DNA of 43,844 bases from Eubacteriales bacterium (GTDB lineage Bacteria; Bacillota; Clostridia; Lachnospirales; Lachnospiraceae): positions 1 through 43,844 of the forward strand of contig JAUNOP010000018.1 of NCBI GenBank assembly GCA_030537135.1, written 5' to 3'. Both the position numbers and the translations under genes were made by a program. Below are positions 42,589 through 43,844 of the stretch, piece after piece. Below the pieces are notes generated by a model. The model did not search any database. It was not told the origin of the DNA and saw nothing but the letters and a program-made list of their open reading frames with translations. The number at the start of each line of letters is the position of its first letter. Within the stretch, counting starts at the first letter, position 1.

Positions 42589-42668
42589 AAAACAGAAATT
42601 TGCAATACCCACTAGGCACATATCCGCTCTGCTGCTTACTCTTAGCCGTATACCTTACCGCGCAGCGC
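42589..42668. repeat. Palindromic repeat family 1, diverged long copy in htpG leader
   Basis: AACAGAAATTTGCAATACCC followed by CGCTCTGCTGCTTACTC and a tail TACCTTACCGCGCAGCG shared with 9090-9154. It lies within the predicted htpG leader, directly before the ribosome site. Confidence 0.6.
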
Positions 42669-42811
42669 TGGCTCCAACGGAACATGTATTGTGGAATGCC
42701 CCAATGGGTATAGCTGCTGCCGCAGCTTCCGAGAAGAGGCTTGCGCCCCTTCACCAGGAAAACAGAGTCGCCTCAAAGCGAAGGATCTTTCTTAATTTCC
42801 TGATAACAGAT

Positions 42812-42840
42812 ATAGTAATACTCTTTGCTGCAAAAGTCAA
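42812..42840 (-). promoter_or_regulatory. htpG promoter
   Basis: On the minus strand TTGACT (42840-42835), 17-bp spacer, TACTAT (42817-42812). The leader to the ATG would be about 240 bases. The gap 42565-43036 holds only this, CIRCE, the repeat and a terminator. Confidence 0.75.
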
Positions 42841-42848
42841 GAAAAATT

Positions 42849-42875
42849 TTAGCACTCATTAAAAATGAGTGCTAA
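42849..42875. promoter_or_regulatory. CIRCE operator (HrcA site)
   Basis: TTAGCACTC-N9-GAGTGCTAA, a perfect match to the CIRCE consensus with the exact 9-base spacer. It sits 8 bases upstream of the htpG -35. HrcA repression with heat-shock release is established for such sites. Confidence 0.97.
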
Positions 42876-42945
42876 CAAAAATTTTCTTATCTGTGTCCAC
42901 ATAAGGAGAGGCTGCACAATACCCCAAATTCTCCGGCTTCCCCAC

Positions 42946-42979
42946 AAAAGAGGAGACAGATTTCTCTGCCTCCTCTTTT
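42946..42979 (-). terminator. Terminator of the surface protein gene
   Basis: AAAAGAGGAG pairs perfectly with CTCCTCTTTT, with an inner CAGA/TCTG. It lies about 60 bases past the surface protein stop codon. Confidence 0.7.
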
Positions 42980-43036
42980 CCTGGTGCGCGTCCTCTTTCC
43001 CTATGGCCGCCCTATTTTCTTATCCCTGCGCGAGCT

Positions 43037-43844
43037 TTATTTTCCTCGCTTTTTCATATAAATCACGCCGCCTGCGACACATGCTGCTGCAATAACCAGG
43101 ATAATCAGCCACATCAGAATCGGCGTATCATCCCCTGTCTGAACACTGTTCCTCTGATTTACAGATGGGCTGGCTCCTGGCGTTACCTTTGCATCATACA
43201 CCCGGAAGTTCACTTTCTTCACATCCTGCTGACCATCTGCCACCCAGTTGCTTCCATCAAACACCTGACGGTTAAAGGTGACGCTCAGCGTATAGTTTCC
43301 TGCAAGAGTGATCTTGAATGCGCCGATATACGGAGCTTCCTTCCAAGAATACGTATTGGTAACTGTCCAGTTCAAAGGAACAAAACGTACATCTCCCTTT
43401 CCAGGATTTGTATTGTCCATTCCTGCTCCCTCTGCCGTGAAGTTAATTGTGGAGCCTGCTGCGTGTCCATTTGTGGTGTCAATTCCTGTGATTTTGTTTG
43501 CAGACGGATCTGCAATTCTGGAATTCAAGCCCTGTACACTCACAGATATTTTTGTACTCAGGCTGACATTGTTAGGGTTCGTCACTCCCTGCGGAAGTGT
43601 GACAACGCCATTTACAGTAAAGCTCTGCGCTGTTGTCAGATTCGGGTCATAGCTTGCACTGTTCACATCCCAGGTAACTGCTGCCTGCATCTCACCCTTA
43701 TCAGTAACAATTGTTACCTGCGCCGGAAGCTTCATAGCTTCTGCTGTTTTCTTTGTTCCGTTTGCCAGATTGCTGATAGCTGCCGGAGCTTTGATAGAAT
43801 TCAACACTGCTGCTGCCGGAGCTGGAGTTGCTGTCGGCGGTACC
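43037..43844 (-). CDS. Wall-anchored surface protein with Ig-like domain, N-terminal part beyond window
   Basis: The frame is open to the right edge, so at least 268 codons of the C-terminal part are seen. A Pro/Ala/Thr-rich linker (VPPTATPAPAA) precedes a bacterial Ig-like module resembling Big_4 (LPAQVTIVTDKGEMQAAVTW ... FTVNGVVTLPQGV), then a second beta-rich domain (about 43200-43480), and the sorting region: SVQTGDD, a hydrophobic span MWLIILVIAAACVAGGVIYM and KKRGK. VQTGD in place of LPXTG is common in Lachnospiraceae. Likely displayed on the cell wall by a sortase; any catalytic part would lie upstream, outside the window. Confidence 0.88.
   Translation of the reverse strand, partial: VPPTATPAPAAAVLNSIKAPAAISNLANGTKKTAEAMKLPAQVTIVTDKGEMQAAVTWDVNSASYDPNLTTAQSFTVNGVVTLPQGVTNPNNVSLSTKISVSVQGLNSRIADPSANKITGIDTTNGHAAGSTINFTAEGAGMDNTNPGKGDVRFVPLNWTVTNTYSWKEAPYIGAFKITLAGNYTLSVTFNRQVFDGSNWVADGQQDVKKVNFRVYDAKVTPGASPSVNQRNSVQTGDDTPILMWLIILVIAAACVAGGVIYMKKRGK

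Noticed and set aside
42565-42621. Longer htpG start (MCLVGIANF...)
   Set aside because: The extra residues come from a repeat element; ATG 42564 has a good ribosome site and the Hsp90 start MAVKHGNLSIN.
1-43844. CRISPR array, prophage or transposase gene
   Set aside because: No regularly spaced direct repeats, no phage structural genes and no transposase motifs were seen.

Overview
The window looks like a piece of a Lachnospiraceae (Firmicutes, Clostridia) chromosome. The signs are a long single-chain PurL-PurQ fusion of the clostridial type, the MurT-GatD pair, a CIRCE-controlled htpG, a Spo0A-type DNA-binding protein, VQTGD-type wall sorting, and strong AGGAGG-like ribosome sites. Genus cannot be settled by eye. 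There is no prophage, rRNA, CRISPR array or recognisable transposase gene.

Layout: a tRNA-Val/tRNA-Met pair enters from the left edge (1-140), then purL (minus) with a divergent LysR regulator. Next come a NusG-II/Gx-transporter pair and an orphan, AT-rich priming sugar transferase. ridA, a nuclease-helicase fusion, an Mrp/NBP35 ATPase and a CsoR-type repressor follow. Around 13-20 kb lie xpt, a sugar-binding protein with its WYL-type regulator, rubredoxin, gatD-murT and an unknown protein. From 31.1 kb down to 20.4 kb almost every gene is on the minus strand: pyrF-pyrK-pyrD-pyrE, a 50-residue membrane protein, a VanZ protein, a small membrane protein, an HD phosphohydrolase, an M29-like peptidase, then purE-purM-purN-purD ending at a terminator. 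This gives parts of UMP and IMP synthesis; purF, purH, purC, purB, pyrB and pyrC are not here. To the right are csp, a DegV protein, a lone Spo0A C-terminal domain, a two-component system facing an HlyD-like protein plus two sugar ABC permeases, htpG, and the C-terminal part of a wall-anchored Ig-like protein running off the edge.

The most novel signal is not a gene. A family of non-coding elements with 12-bp inverted ends (GTTACTGTTCAC/GTGAACAGTAAC) occurs four times. Three copies are flanked by perfect 8-bp target duplications and the fourth by a 6/8 match, so these are MITE-like mobile elements. They sit in the leaders of purL, xpt and pyrF and just upstream of the csp promoter. Internal hairpins are kept by paired changes between copies. 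The purL copy landed on the Shine-Dalgarno sequence and duplicated it. Two further short palindromic repeat families are scattered between genes, one of which supplies stop codons.

Other points of interest are a sugar permease that needs a -1 frameshift at A7, a csp leader with a terminator-like hairpin, a 0A box in front of the orphan Spo0A-type gene, and a structured non-coding stretch near 8.3 kb.
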